The position numbers were made by a program, and so were the translations under genes. From NCBI GenBank assembly GCA_027946365.1, contig JAPEUQ010000003.1:3348001-3412000 (forward strand): DNA of 64,000 nucleotides, read 5' to 3'. Shown piece by piece: positions 54,501 to 63,907 of the stretch. Source of the DNA: Kalmusia sp. IMI 367209 (Eukaryota; Ascomycota; Dothideomycetes; Pleosporales; Didymosphaeriaceae). The notes below the pieces were generated by a model that saw only the letters and a list, made by a program, of their open reading frames with translations, was not told where the DNA came from and did no database searches. Position 1 is the stretch's first letter, and each line of letters begins with the position of its first letter.

Positions 54501-56158
54501 ATGAGCTATCCCCGCAGAATCAACGATCCCTCCGAGCGATCATCAAACTACTCGCTGAACTTCTCGATGGCATGGGCAACGATGGCGATCGCGGTATTCT
54601 GACTGCCGCTTTCGCAGAGATACTAGTCGCCGAAGGAAGTGCAAATGACTTTATCTCTCTGATCGATCGATTTATTCAAGATATCAGCGTCCTTTTTCCA
54701 GACCAGCAAAGCGGTGTCAACACACCAAATTTCGGTTCTGTTGATTCTAGGAGTCGTTCTGTTGCAACTGGCTCATTGACTTCCAATACATCCTTGAGGA
54801 AGCGGTTTGGTTTCGGCACTTTGTCACGCCAAGACAGCAAAAACGAGAATGAATCCAAAGTGGGTTCGTTGTGGCGTTCGCTGAGCAAGAACAGTCACGG
54901 AATGGATAGTCAACCGGGTAGTTTGTCCAAGATTGGGCCTGCTTCTCTTGGCCGTTCTAATTCTACGGATGCAGGCGTCAGATTGTCACCGAAGCGTCCT
55001 CCTTCCCGCGACCGTCCTACGGTACTCGGCGCGTTCCCTTTCGAGGGTGGCAATCTGAGTCCTAATCGATCGTTCTTAGGGGGGCTTGCATCTATAGGAG
55101 AGGTACCTTCCACTATTGGGCCTCCTCGCAAGAAGCGTCGCTCCTCCCTAAGTGATCTCAAAACGTTGCAAGATGCTAACGATGCGCCCACGTGGTCTTC
55201 ACAGACTCCTCGTAAACCCGATACTTCGCATAATGACAACCGACAGTCTAGTGCTTCACCACGTACGCCTTCACGATCCCCGGCTAAACAATCGTCTATC
55301 CCTACACCAACGCGCTTGGGATCGCCTATGCCACGTCTAGGATCACCTATCCGGAAAGAAAACACGCCTGCGAATGCTTCAGAACGTGTCGGCTCTGTAC
55401 GTCCAAAGTCGATATCCACGAAGCCGGAAAACAAAGACGAGGTCGTCATTAAGTCATATAGTCTGACTAAGAAGCGCGGCGAGTCGGTTTCCGGCATTCC
55501 CACATTGAAATCGACTGCTGGCCTATCTGAACGCCCTACGTCCGGGAACACAGTCAAGCTTCCAGCTACGCCACGCTCTCCCATCAAAGCTGGAAGCTCC
55601 ACCAGTCCAACAAAGAGACTGAAAATGCAAAGTCCTCAAAAGCTTCGCGAGCGTCTTCAAAATCAGCAACGGGATATTGAAAGCGCATCCAAAGACCTAC
55701 AATCCGAGCTTAACCTCATTGGCCATGAACTCACGGCGCGTATACCACGCCTGACCACACAGTCCTCAGCACCACCTTCCCTAAACGACAATTCTGGAAC
55801 AAAGGCTGTTGAAGCTCGCATTGTGGCCCTGGAAAAGTCGCTGAAAAGTACACTTGACACCCTCACAACACGGACCTCGTCCATCGCTCAGGATGTTTCC
55901 ACTTCTTTGCAGGTCTCGGAAGCGCGCGCCAAGCATCTAGACAAGTTGTACCGTGACTCGAATGCTGAGAACGAGGCACTGTACGCGAGGTTCAACGAGG
56001 AGTTGGAGAAGGTAGAAAAGAGTGTGCGCAAAGGCAAAGGCGGTGAAGAGGTAGATCGCCGGCTGAAAGCAAGCGAAGAGGAGTCGGCGCGTCTAAGAAA
56101 GGAGAACGCTCGCTTGAAGAGGGAGGTTGCGGGCTTGAAGGCACAGATCAGGGAGTGA
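51578..56158 (+). CDS. Large Rho guanine nucleotide exchange factor (DH-PH type)
   Basis: 1526-aa single exon as read. The DH domain spans about 245-455 (LLDTEENYVSKVYELV, LIEPVQRLPRYNLYIDNI, the latter being the conserved last helix) and a PH-like region follows to about 750 (FSWPLTFTPQCRFI). At about 857-1040 a helical region (LATLILALHARKGNIVGRSV, NQRSLRAIIKLLAELLDGMG) resembles a degenerate RhoGAP fold. A Ser/Pro-rich disordered region and a C-terminal coiled coil (about 1350-1526, LRKENARLKREVAGLKAQ) complete it. The protein should activate a Rho-family GTPase in polarity or cell-wall control. The stop codon lies inside a GTGAGT donor, so a spliced extension (exon 56220-56475) is possible. 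Confidence 0.88.
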   Translation: MVIITPEPAALAASDLSLFYATDELLSNSPVLIFYGPTATSTQATHSRIQAHVFTPAGLQNFARLIISPTAAFYAAVTCLPREEQGDEICRGLAFSLYKYFAELPLDVRNIWERQYGSAARLPSAPQLFSESHAAIVAARMVKVENAADIIVDVRHALGEQTLSWLDLDVVLPQGSIQKLDNARESAQFDESEDDILEQRYGLYAPVVKLFGESAFLPTSRLRRAPSKPTALNRSQSFSRNQKENLRREMCELLDTEENYVSKVYELVNTVAVEFRQKAKQKSLSSTSPNEQALKALFPPSLDKILEVNSQFLDAIRTVLEDTENDAIQDIEEATDDIFVAPLRGQKDPADVTGALAVAKALVEWFPQFGDCYTDYMAAHADFSQLLKGFTKDVNSSFSKRVYETGEQRLMSMLIEPVQRLPRYNLYIDNIIKQLPIRHPAIKTFLKARDIISEICSREGPSVQQIKVFDRLRRMVFSWPLTFTPQCRFITAIDFVELSPPYHGELQGPSTTAGVFLLFADTLVMLHKPNGCTTTARSLIADLDNPKFAETYTNSAELIFHQQLKLSDVFLSEHSEGNILQLLSPTPTASQPGRPRSRDRQNLGIRMFYLQGAYEGKAHKCVEDVTKARVEGRYPEAERESHKWEVRSFSGDLSMFTAVTEDSTGHDSEDRREPAKVQIVVNTTQDAQIAQVTKHSSIELTVSISILEDGFFLIECNGNTGYATRDKLTSVEFLPVLTKRLGNFFQLRNNIKNLSLAEAYLFRNQQILKSLKLQFEEVVEGQDSKGRPHSPVKMLSSFFGGGVSKEGGPRKIQRNPTSLGDIPRMAPPLQPTPSRAHSRDGELSRPTSSNKTIGFNANSSIDSLARLEETLATLILALHARKGNIVGRSVRARVVADELLVNELYNSLLENPSNLDAASQSSVDVLFATFDKFLNIAWKEKMGPVLSHATLVSLQMKSDSMYPGEFEDFFRITYNELSPQNQRSLRAIIKLLAELLDGMGNDGDRGILTAAFAEILVAEGSANDFISLIDRFIQDISVLFPDQQSGVNTPNFGSVDSRSRSVATGSLTSNTSLRKRFGFGTLSRQDSKNENESKVGSLWRSLSKNSHGMDSQPGSLSKIGPASLGRSNSTDAGVRLSPKRPPSRDRPTVLGAFPFEGGNLSPNRSFLGGLASIGEVPSTIGPPRKKRRSSLSDLKTLQDANDAPTWSSQTPRKPDTSHNDNRQSSASPRTPSRSPAKQSSIPTPTRLGSPMPRLGSPIRKENTPANASERVGSVRPKSISTKPENKDEVVIKSYSLTKKRGESVSGIPTLKSTAGLSERPTSGNTVKLPATPRSPIKAGSSTSPTKRLKMQSPQKLRERLQNQQRDIESASKDLQSELNLIGHELTARIPRLTTQSSAPPSLNDNSGTKAVEARIVALEKSLKSTLDTLTTRTSSIAQDVSTSLQVSEARAKHLDKLYRDSNAENEALYARFNEELEKVEKSVRKGKGGEEVDRRLKASEEESARLRKENARLKREVAGLKAQIRE

Positions 56159-56219
56159 GTGGACTACACATGTCCACCTCGCCCATTGTTGCTTCTTTTA
56201 CAACATGATGTTTTGTTAG

Positions 56220-56475
56220 TCCGATGCTTTTGTTGACGGCGGCTAGGCTGCCGCAAAGAGGTGCTAGTATTCATGGGTTCAGCGTGATTCTAGCGTGGTT
56301 GGGCTGCATATTTACGGCGTTCGGCACAGGCATCGTAGAGGTGTTTGCATGGTTTCAATGCATTACGGGCGTTTTGGTGGATGTTTCGGCTGCGATGGTG
56401 CTCGTGCCTCTGCTCTTAGGGCTCTGGGTATTTGTCGTAGCTTTGAAGAGATGGGATGATGAGAACCTGGGTTAG
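56220..56475 (+). CDS. Possible spliced C-terminal exon of the RhoGEF gene, hydrophobic
   Basis: A GTGAGT donor at 56155 overlaps the RhoGEF stop codon; a 65-bp intron ending ttgttag at 56219 would join in frame to 84 codons ending at 56475. The exon encodes two to three membrane-type helices (SVILAWLGCIFTAFGTGIVE, VLVPLLLGLWVFVVAL) and ends WDDENLG. Supporting: correct splice ends, correct phase, an open hydrophobic frame. Against: no clear branch site. It could instead be a separate small gene from ATG 56224. Confidence 0.4.
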
Positions 56476-56586
56476 GGAAGGGATTAACGTGTAACGACTC
56501 TGAATTATATATACCATGTGCATGTTTATTTCACCAACGCTACATTTGCCGTGAACAAGATACGTTTCAAGTTAAATTTCTGACTG

Positions 56587-58615
56587 CTATAAAATATAGA
56601 TAAATCTCTTCCTCACTTTTCTGCCAAGATTACCCTCGTCCACGGGCACCCCCTCATACTCCCCACCTCCACTCTCCTCTCTCCTTCTCGCATTCTCCCT
56701 TCGCAAAACCCACCTCAATACCCCCGCCAGCACGCCCACCATCAACATGAACCCGGCACACACGCTCATCCCACGGACGTACCACGGCCCGTCCTCCTTC
56801 GGAAACACACTCGTCCCTACCAACGGGCCCATTTGCCCTATCACATTCATGATAGCGACGCCAGCGCCTTTTCCCGTAGCAGATTCCTGATTATTGATAG
56901 TCCACGTAATAATGATAGTAACTATAGCACCGGAAAACAATCAGCACGCAACTCAGCTAGATAGCAAAGCGTCGATTTTCACAACGGTATCAAAAGCAGC
57001 GGACTTACTAGCGGAGAAGAAGCCCGCGGTCGCAGGGTACAAGGCGAGATAGCGCACCGTCGTGCCCGGGTAGCGTAAGTATCCGCACAGGGCGATGGTG
57101 GCGTAGCCGGCGGTGGCGAGCAGCGAGTGCAGGATGATGAAAAAGGAGCGCGATTGCCATTTGTCGGAGAGGTAGGCGGTTAGGAGAACGGCGAGGAAGG
57201 CGGTGAGGTAAGGGGGCGCGGAGAGGGCTTGCGAGGTTAGGGCTGTGTGGCCCATGTCGTGGAGGATGGTGGGGAGGAAGACGGGCATCGAGGCGAAGGC
57301 TACGTTGCTGGCGAAGAACATAAGCTATGAGGTTTGTTAGCTCTTGCCGACATATATAGCGTGTCATGTGTATCGTGCGTCCCGGGGTTCTTTGGACCAT
57401 AATGTATGTCTTGACATTTGTCGTTTTACTGGTGGGACTGGAGGTGTACTTACGGCAGTAAGATAGCAATTGGGATCCTTGAGCGTCTGCAAGACCTCAC
57501 GCAGATTAACACCTCTTTTGTGCTCCTCCCCATACGCGAGCTTCTCCCCAACATCTTCCTCTTCGTCCTCTTTTTCCTGCCTCAGCCTTAAAACAGCAAC
57601 CTTCCTCTCCCGCCCGCTCAACCACTTCACCACCCCCGGCCCGTCAGGTACAAAACCCCACGCCCACACCGCAACCACCACAGACGGAAACCCTTCAATG
57701 AGGAATAACAGCCTCCATGGACTCAGCGGGCCCTTCTCCCCAACCCACGTTATAAGCCAGGCCAGCGCCCCCGCAAAGCTCGCACTCAGCGGACTTGCAG
57801 ATATGAACAGCCCAGTGCGAAACGCGAGTTCGTTCCGGCGGAAGAAGAACGAGAGGTAGAACGGTACGCCGGGCCCGAACGCTGCTTCGCTAATGCCGAG
57901 GAGAGCGCGTAGGACCAGCAGGAAGGAGAAAGAGGTGACTGTTGCTTGGGCGGCAGCGATGATGCCCCAGGAGAGGATGCAGAGGGAGATGTAGATGTGT
58001 GGAGGAATTACGCGATAGAGCAGGGTCATCCATTCGAACGCGACTGCGGCTATGAGTATAGCTTGTGTTTGGAGAGATGCGCGTACTCACTGTACGTGAT
58101 GTAGAATGCCCACAGTAGCCACTCGTACTGCTTCGAGCTGAGTTTGAGGTCGTCCGCCATGCCTGCGATCCTCGCGTTGCCGATATCTGTCGTCAAACTG
58201 ATAGTCAGCCTGTAATTCTCTGCCCTGCTTTCCAGTTTCCAGGGCAAACTACGTAAAAGCGACTGGACTCACTCGATCGGTCCAGGAAGCTCAGACAATA
58301 AAGCAATGCCATAAACCCCACTAACTTTCTATCCAACCTCCTCACCACGCTTCCCTCTTCGTCTGGCGTATAAAGCTCATAGCTCTGCACCGAGGCCACC
58401 GAGTCCCTTCTCCCAATCAACCCCTCTTCCTCGTCCTCGTCCTCGTGTCTAGGCGCCCGATCCTCCACTGGAGAGACCGGCTGCAATTCATATGCATCGT
58501 GGCCCTCAATTGCAGGGAGACCATCAGACGAATGCGAAGAACGTGGTGATGGCGTGCGGTGCGGCTCATCGGAGCTGGAGGAAGCGTGGGACTTGCGCAG
58601 GGAGGGTTTTGGCAT
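56587..58615 (-). CDS. MFS transporter, DAL5/anion:cation symporter type
   Basis: Five exons: 58615-58273, 58186-58091, 58049-57454, 57324-57009 and 56921-56587, 561 aa; introns 86, 41, 129 and 87 bp. After about 90 disordered, acidic residues, the first helix contains LLYCLSFLDRSNIGNARIAGM, diagnostic of this family, and is created by splicing. Further marks: LLVLRALLGISEAAFGPGV, YLSFFFRRNELAFRTGLF, SPWRLLFLIEGFPSVVVA and IITWTINNQESATG. Twelve helices are expected. Relatives carry allantoate, vitamins or other organic anions with protons; the substrate here is unknown. Confidence 0.92.
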
Positions 58616-59469
58616 GACGCCGGATATCGGCAGAGGAGCCCCTGCCGGTCACATCAGGGATCCAACGAAGGCGGATTGGCAACGAGTGTAGGGAATTGAG
58701 TAGAATGTAATGGCGAAGCCAATGTCGGGATTCCGTACGGCTCGCCCCACAGTCCACGGATCTGGGGTAGCGCGTTTGTATCCGTGCGCGACAATCTGGT
58801 TTGGTCACTAGGTGGTGAGCTGATTCTTGTCCATCAGCAAAGCAGAGACTTCGTCGTTCATTGCCTTATCTCCCTCTATAATCAATATTACCATATGGGA
58901 TGTTTAGAATACATCAAAGGAGAGCTCTTAGTCTCCTCTGTTATAATTGTAAAGGTTTAATTTGACGTTGTGCCTTTAAAAAATAAAAAGGGCGGTTTTA
59001 AGTGAGCGGCCACGAATCTGCTCGTCACCTGCTGCAGTGGAATGTGTCCACTACATGCATTTACGGCGGTCGCCGAGTAGGCCTCTTAATATTGATTGGT
59101 TTTTGCACCTGTGGCGAGCTTGCTTATAAGACTAGTAGATGCAGTCGAAGTGGAACAAAAGAGAAGCATCCAAACAGTCTCTAGACTGCCCCGCGCTTTC
59201 CGCAGTTACTTAGAGGTTTTGTCTCAGTGATTTCCATCCTTACACAACAGCTCATAAGGTCTTGGTCAGTGTGATCCAACCATACTCCCCACAGTTGGCG
59301 GCAAAAAGCCCTTACCGCTGACGTTTCCAACGCTGTCTAGGTCAGCCCACCGACCAACTATCCTTACTCCACACTTCACTCGGCATAGTCACAGCTCTTT
59401 AACTGCCTAGCTCATGCGCATCTTTCCTACATCTATTCTCATCAACCGTTTGGCCTTCCAATAATCATA
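58616..59469. promoter_or_regulatory. Divergent spacer, MFS / HET2
   Basis: 854 bp with no gene. AT-rich centre (58870-58990) with an ATAAAAAATAAAAAGG-like run. Marks the switch from the housekeeping block to the accessory right end. Confidence 0.45.
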
Positions 59470-60789
59470 ATGCGTCTTTTGCAGCTCAAGGGTAACAGCG
59501 ACTTCAGCCTAGTAGAATTTACTAGCAAGAATATTCCGCCCTATGCTATTCTTTCGCACACTTGGGGAACGGATAATGATGAGGTTACTTTAAAAGACCT
59601 GATAAAGGGCAAAGGCAAAAACAAAGCAGGCTTTAAAAAAATCTTGTTCTGTGCGAATCAGATTACTGAAGACAGCCCCCAGTACTTCTGGGTAGACACC
59701 TGCTGTATCGATAAATCCAGCAGTGCGGAGCTTTCAGAAGCCATCAACTCCATGTTCCGTTGGTACCACAATGCTAGCAGATGCTACGTATATCTCTCTG
59801 ACGTTTCGATGGGTAGCTCCGTTGGAAATGAAGTATCCTCTCAGCAGATGAACGAAGTGTCTCTTCAACAGACGAAAGAGCTGTCCTCTCAGCGGTCGAA
59901 CGAGTCGTCCTTTCAGCAGCCAAACGAATCATCCTCTCAGCAGACGTGGAGACGAGCCTTTTCCCAGAGCAGATGGTTTACTCGAGGCTGGACTCTCCAA
60001 GAACTTATCGCGCCAGCATCTGTCGAGTTCTTTTCAGTAGAAGGCGAGCGACTTGGAGATAAATATTCACTAGTGCAAGAAATCTCCGCAATAACTGGAA
60101 TTCCTATTCAAGCTCTCCAGGGAAGGCCTCTGAATTCATTCAGCGTTAAAGAGCGAATGTCGTGGGCAGAAAGACGCGAGACAAAACGCGAAGAAGACGC
60201 AGCATACTCTTTACTTGGCCTTTTCGACGTCCATATGCCACTTATTTATGGAGAAGGACGGGAAAAGGCGTTTATGCGGCTTATAAGGGAGGTCAACGAG
60301 GGCTTTAAGGGTGAATTGTCTGCTCTACCGCAAGTATTCTCCACAGGTCAGACGAAACGAGATCACGAGCCCTTTTCGACCGTCCCCTCTAGCCAAGATT
60401 CCATTTCCGTGGATTTTTCCCAGCCGGTGCTCTACAGCCATTCAGCAATTAGAACAGCTGGAAACGATGATGTACCTCTCCAGCGTGATGCGTCGCACGC
60501 TATCGCGGATCATCAGCCAGTCAATAACGACGCAAGCGGCATCAGTGACGAGTCTTCTTCTTGGCCACATCGCCACGTAGACATGGCAACCCAACACCTT
60601 GTCAGTGGTGGTACAATTAATCATTCTATTCGTGCTGGAGAAGGTCACGGGGGGTCCATCGTTAGGAATGCCAGCGGTGTCACCATCGGAGGTGGTCGTG
60701 CCACCGGAGCCTCGATGAGTCTGTACGACCTCCAAACCTTTGCTGGAACAGTTGAGGGAGGTAGCGGTTACGGCGCTGAAATCACATAA
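59470..60789 (+). CDS. HET-domain protein 2 with octapeptide repeats and glycine-rich C-terminal motif
   Basis: Intronless, 439 aa. A short HET domain fills residues 1-250: PYAILSHTWG, FWVDTCCIDKSSSAELSEAI, CYVYLSDVSM, SRWFTRGWTLQELIAP and AAYSLLGLFDVHMPLIYGEG. Between CYVYLSDV and WRRAF are five tandem 8-residue repeats (NEVSSQQM-like). After a low-complexity linker the protein ends in a glycine-rich tail of about 55 residues: GGTINHSIRAG, GGSIVRNASGVTIGGG, TGASMSLYDLQ, TVEGG. The convergent small gene at 61464-61879 ends with a similar tail. In known fungal systems HET-type effectors are switched on when a neighbouring receptor or partner templates a shared amyloid motif; that role is inferred here from layout only. 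Confidence 0.88.
   Translation: MRLLQLKGNSDFSLVEFTSKNIPPYAILSHTWGTDNDEVTLKDLIKGKGKNKAGFKKILFCANQITEDSPQYFWVDTCCIDKSSSAELSEAINSMFRWYHNASRCYVYLSDVSMGSSVGNEVSSQQMNEVSLQQTKELSSQRSNESSFQQPNESSSQQTWRRAFSQSRWFTRGWTLQELIAPASVEFFSVEGERLGDKYSLVQEISAITGIPIQALQGRPLNSFSVKERMSWAERRETKREEDAAYSLLGLFDVHMPLIYGEGREKAFMRLIREVNEGFKGELSALPQVFSTGQTKRDHEPFSTVPSSQDSISVDFSQPVLYSHSAIRTAGNDDVPLQRDASHAIADHQPVNNDASGISDESSSWPHRHVDMATQHLVSGGTINHSIRAGEGHGGSIVRNASGVTIGGGRATGASMSLYDLQTFAGTVEGGSGYGAEIT
59827..59946 (+). repeat. Five tandem 24-bp repeats
   Basis: Each unit encodes N/K-E-x-S-x-Q-Q/R-x. The units are exact in length and imperfect in sequence, lying in a loop of the HET domain. Confidence 0.9.
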
Positions 60790-61463
60790 TAGTAATTATG
60801 TGGGTATGAGGGTTGCCCGTGAACTCACAAACTAAAACTAGTAAAGACATTTGTGAAGCATGTACTGGGTCAGACACTCTTTACTCGATTCTAGCTAGAC
60901 AATCAGAATCTATGTGTATCTCCTAGTGCATGACCTAATATGGGGAACGCAGAAACCAGGTCTATAAGTAATAGCAGAAGAGAACGATGACATCTCGTTC
61001 CGGTTTGAGCGGATTTAACAACGCTGGATATTAGTGCGTCAATGGACTCAGATAGATAGAAGCCCAACGCGCAAGTCGCCATGGAAAAGGTAAGCTTTGT
61101 CTAGAGTACACGTCTCATGAGAGAGGATGAACGAGACCGTTGGTCGAAAAAAGCCGAGGTCTCCTACTAACAGCACCTCTCATCGCGACACCAGTTACGA
61201 ATCTCTCATGCACCTATAGTGGCCTGCCGGGTGAGGAGGTTGCAGTGTGCATGAGGCAGATAGCCTGAAGCAGATTTCAAGAATAGTTTCAAGATACGCT
61301 TACTACAATGTAATATCACAGCTGAGGCTCGTTGAGTCAGCTGGGCAGAAATATAACCCGATCAAATATAGCCTAATCCAATTGCTTCTGTCTTACTTTC
61401 AAAGAAGTTTAGACGCTATCAAAGTTCTTCTGCGTACTCTACCTCTTTGACTCCCTAAGTGCC
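60790..61463. other. Gene-free spacer between convergent HET2 and the small motif gene
   Basis: 674 bp with no convincing ORF; a 67-codon plus-strand ORF at 61247-61450 has no motif. Confidence 0.5.
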
Positions 61464-61879
61464 TCACCTACTTCCAAGCCTGCCACCGTCACCTACACCA
61501 CCTTGGATATGGGCGTTTCCAACTGTCGCTCGAACTCTGGGCACCTGGCTCAAATCTATTGAACCTCCGCTTCCATGCCCACCACCAACAATAACACCAT
61601 GAGGCCTAAGTTCGACACCTCCACCCTGACCCTGGCCGCCAGTACCGGCGTTAGGCTGCGTATTCTAGGTAGGCGTTAATTCTTTCCAAAGCATAAAGGA
61701 ATCAGAGTAATCAAAAGCGAACCACGTACCATTTGTCCCGACGAAGCGCTGTTATAGCTTTAAGAGGTTGAAGAAGCGCCCTTGTTGGATGGAGAGGGGA
61801 TCAAAGCGCCGTAATTGGGTGGAGAGGGGCTCAAAGTGCCGTTATAAGTTTGAGAGGTTCGATTTGTGCTTTCAGGCAT
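61464..61879 (-). pseudogene. Small repeat protein sharing the HET2 C-terminal motif, with one in-frame stop
   Basis: Too broken to appear as one ORF. Exon 1 runs from ATG 61879 to 61730 and encodes four 10-residue repeats (LSPSPPNYGA-like). A 74-bp intron (gtacgt..tacgcag) joins in frame to exon 2, 61655-61464, encoding PNAGTGGQGQGGGVELRPHG, GVIVGGG, GGSIDLSQV, ATVGN and a Gly-rich end. The total is 114 codons including the final stop. An in-frame TAA at 61762-61760 falls where the first repeat has CAA (TSQTYN versus TS*SYN), so one C-to-T change explains the break. Exon 2 aligns with the HET2 tail (G-V-x-I/V-G-G-G, then S-x-x-L and T-V). It may be a recent pseudogene, an inactive allele, or a wrong model. 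Confidence 0.55.
61746..61865. repeat. Four tandem 30-bp repeats
   Basis: Units start at 61746, 61776, 61806 and 61836. The two middle units are most alike (GCGCC..GGAGAGGGG.TCAAA). The 30-bp period keeps a 10-residue period in the minus-strand reading frame. Confidence 0.88.
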
Positions 61880-63178
61880 CACAAATCGTATAGTTACTTA
61901 GTCGGAAAGATAGAGGGTATGAAAAGTTGAGTGGAGTTGGGCATTCAGAAGTGGAAACAAAGTGGGTATTGGAAGCACTAACAAGGCACAGGCAGCAGAA
62001 GGCACCCAAATACCTTCGACCACGTTGTCACATTGAATTCGCTTGGAAGCTGCTAGAACTTTGATGCTTATGGTTACACGATTCTTGTCATCGTAGATAA
62101 GGAAAGCCACCACTAGTTGTCATAAGACGAGACGGCGAGTGCTGCCGACAGAGTGGTCTCATAACACGTTATCAGCAGCACCAATGGCCAATGAAGGACA
62201 AGGCGACTACATACACTAGTTGCTAACTGTTAATAACCCTACGACGAAGTGAATAGTAGGTTGCTATTTCGATTTGTGTACGGGATGGCATGCTCAAAAG
62301 TGACTCTTTCTGCGTTCAACGCATATGCTAACTGTTCCTAAATTTTCATGACACAGTAGTTTAGCTACAAAATTTCGTGACATACATATCCACAGGTGGA
62401 TGGAATACTCAAAAATTCTGAAAGCGTGACACGTTCGTCGCCACCATTACACAGGCGCCTGCGATGAGTCCTTCTTCTGGAGGGACTATGGACGCATCAC
62501 TAAAACCCACCACTACTTGGACCCAAAGGCTTCTTATCCAATTAAATAAAGTGTTCCCAGTCATGATTAGCCTTCGTCCACCGACTGGATCTCCCAAAAC
62601 GCTTGGCAGCGGTCCGCAATTTGATCTCTTCTGGGTAAACGACTTAGCTTTTTTTATTGGTTTCCACTACTCCTGGTTCCTCATGCAGTATGCATTGTGA
62701 TTTTACCCGAGGGAAGGCAACGAATTTGGTTCCGTAAATCTGCATATCATCCTGCACGTTGGGTTATGCTGTCTACTAAAATGCGTCCCTACTTCCACCT
62801 GCATATTTCGGCACACCATCTCGTACTTTAAAGCGGTGAGAATTATTGCCTACGGATCCTCTGGATCACCTAATGATGCTTTCATATACTTAGCTTGCAA
62901 GTGAAATGAACCCGGGACGTGGTCCCCTTCTCTCAAGGCGTGGTAGCCGATCCACCGAAATTTGCCTTGCCAAATTTCACAGGCGTCCGCCACAGTTTAC
63001 TAACAGTGGCACAATGTAAAATCAAATGCAGTGCAAACGCCTTTGTATGTGGGGGCGGGTGGTTGCGTCCTTGTTTTGCTGCGCCGCCGTATCTAAGTTG
63101 TCCAAAGCAATGGTCAGAGAGATACTGGTACTGTAGGAAGGACCATCCGGTGAAGTCGTGCTGTGTAACTTCGAGATC
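61880..63178. other. AT-rich accessory spacer
   Basis: Contains an ATG-started 78-codon plus-strand ORF at 62464-62700 (PSSGGTMDASLKPTTTWTQ) that could be a first exon of the gene at 63179, but no convincing splice path was found. Otherwise no recognised feature. Confidence 0.35.
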
Positions 63179-63907
63179 ATGCAGGATTATTGTCATCGTA
63201 ACACGGCAGCATACTGGGCTCAGTCACCGGAATTGCGACCAATGAAAATCTGGCTCTCTATGTTTAACTACTTTCATCACGTAATGGCCCATGAACTTCC
63301 AAAAGAGTGTGCGATACCACCCTGGAAAACTACAGCCACTCGCAGAGATATGTAAGTAGATACGCGTGACCCTTGCACTCGTATACCGAGAATTTTTGAC
63401 TGCTTTGCGCTGACATGCCTGCTGATTAGCATTGATGTGACTCAATTACAGCAGCCACACAAACCCATTTCGGACAACCTCGTTGCTACCGATGCTCAGC
63501 CGCACCACAAAGTTAGCCCTTTGCCTGATTGCCCACGCTCGAAGGGAATGCCTTTTTTTGAGAATCTGAGGTCATGGCTGCTAGAAACAACAATTTCGCC
63601 TAAGGATCTTAAAGCACGAGTAGTTGCCATATCTCGTGAGCAGCAGTTCCATCAGCCTCGTAAGAAGCCTGAAGCATGTTTGGCGACTTTGCGCTTACCC
63701 AGAACATATGAAGAGATGACGCAGCTGAGCTTGAAGTTCGTATGCAGGGTTTATAGGCAGACTTTTCTTGGATTAGATTGCATCGCGTATTTCACACAGA
63801 AACTAGGAGTAGCGAGATGTAGAAGTATCAGCCAAGTCGTTTATCTGACGACGCCGGCTACTATCGAGCTATATACTAATTTGGTTGAACATTTTGTTAC
63901 CGCCTAG
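63179..63907 (+). CDS. Hypothetical protein, two exons visible, 5' end unsure
   Basis: Exons 63179-63351 and 63430-63907; the 78-bp intron has gtaagt, a GCTGAC branch and gattag, and joins TTATRRD to IIDVTQLQQPHKP in frame. As modelled it is 216 aa, but the open frame continues upstream to a TAG at about 63133, so more exons may precede it. The peptide is helical and basic, with PMKIWLSMFNYFHHVMAHEL and YEEMTQLSLKFVCRVYRQTF. I do not recognise the family, and there is no signal peptide or transmembrane span. Confidence 0.5.

Noticed and set aside
54910..55602. 230-codon antisense ORF
   Set aside because: It is the mirror of the Ser/Pro-rich part of the RhoGEF gene, where low-complexity codons keep the opposite strand open.
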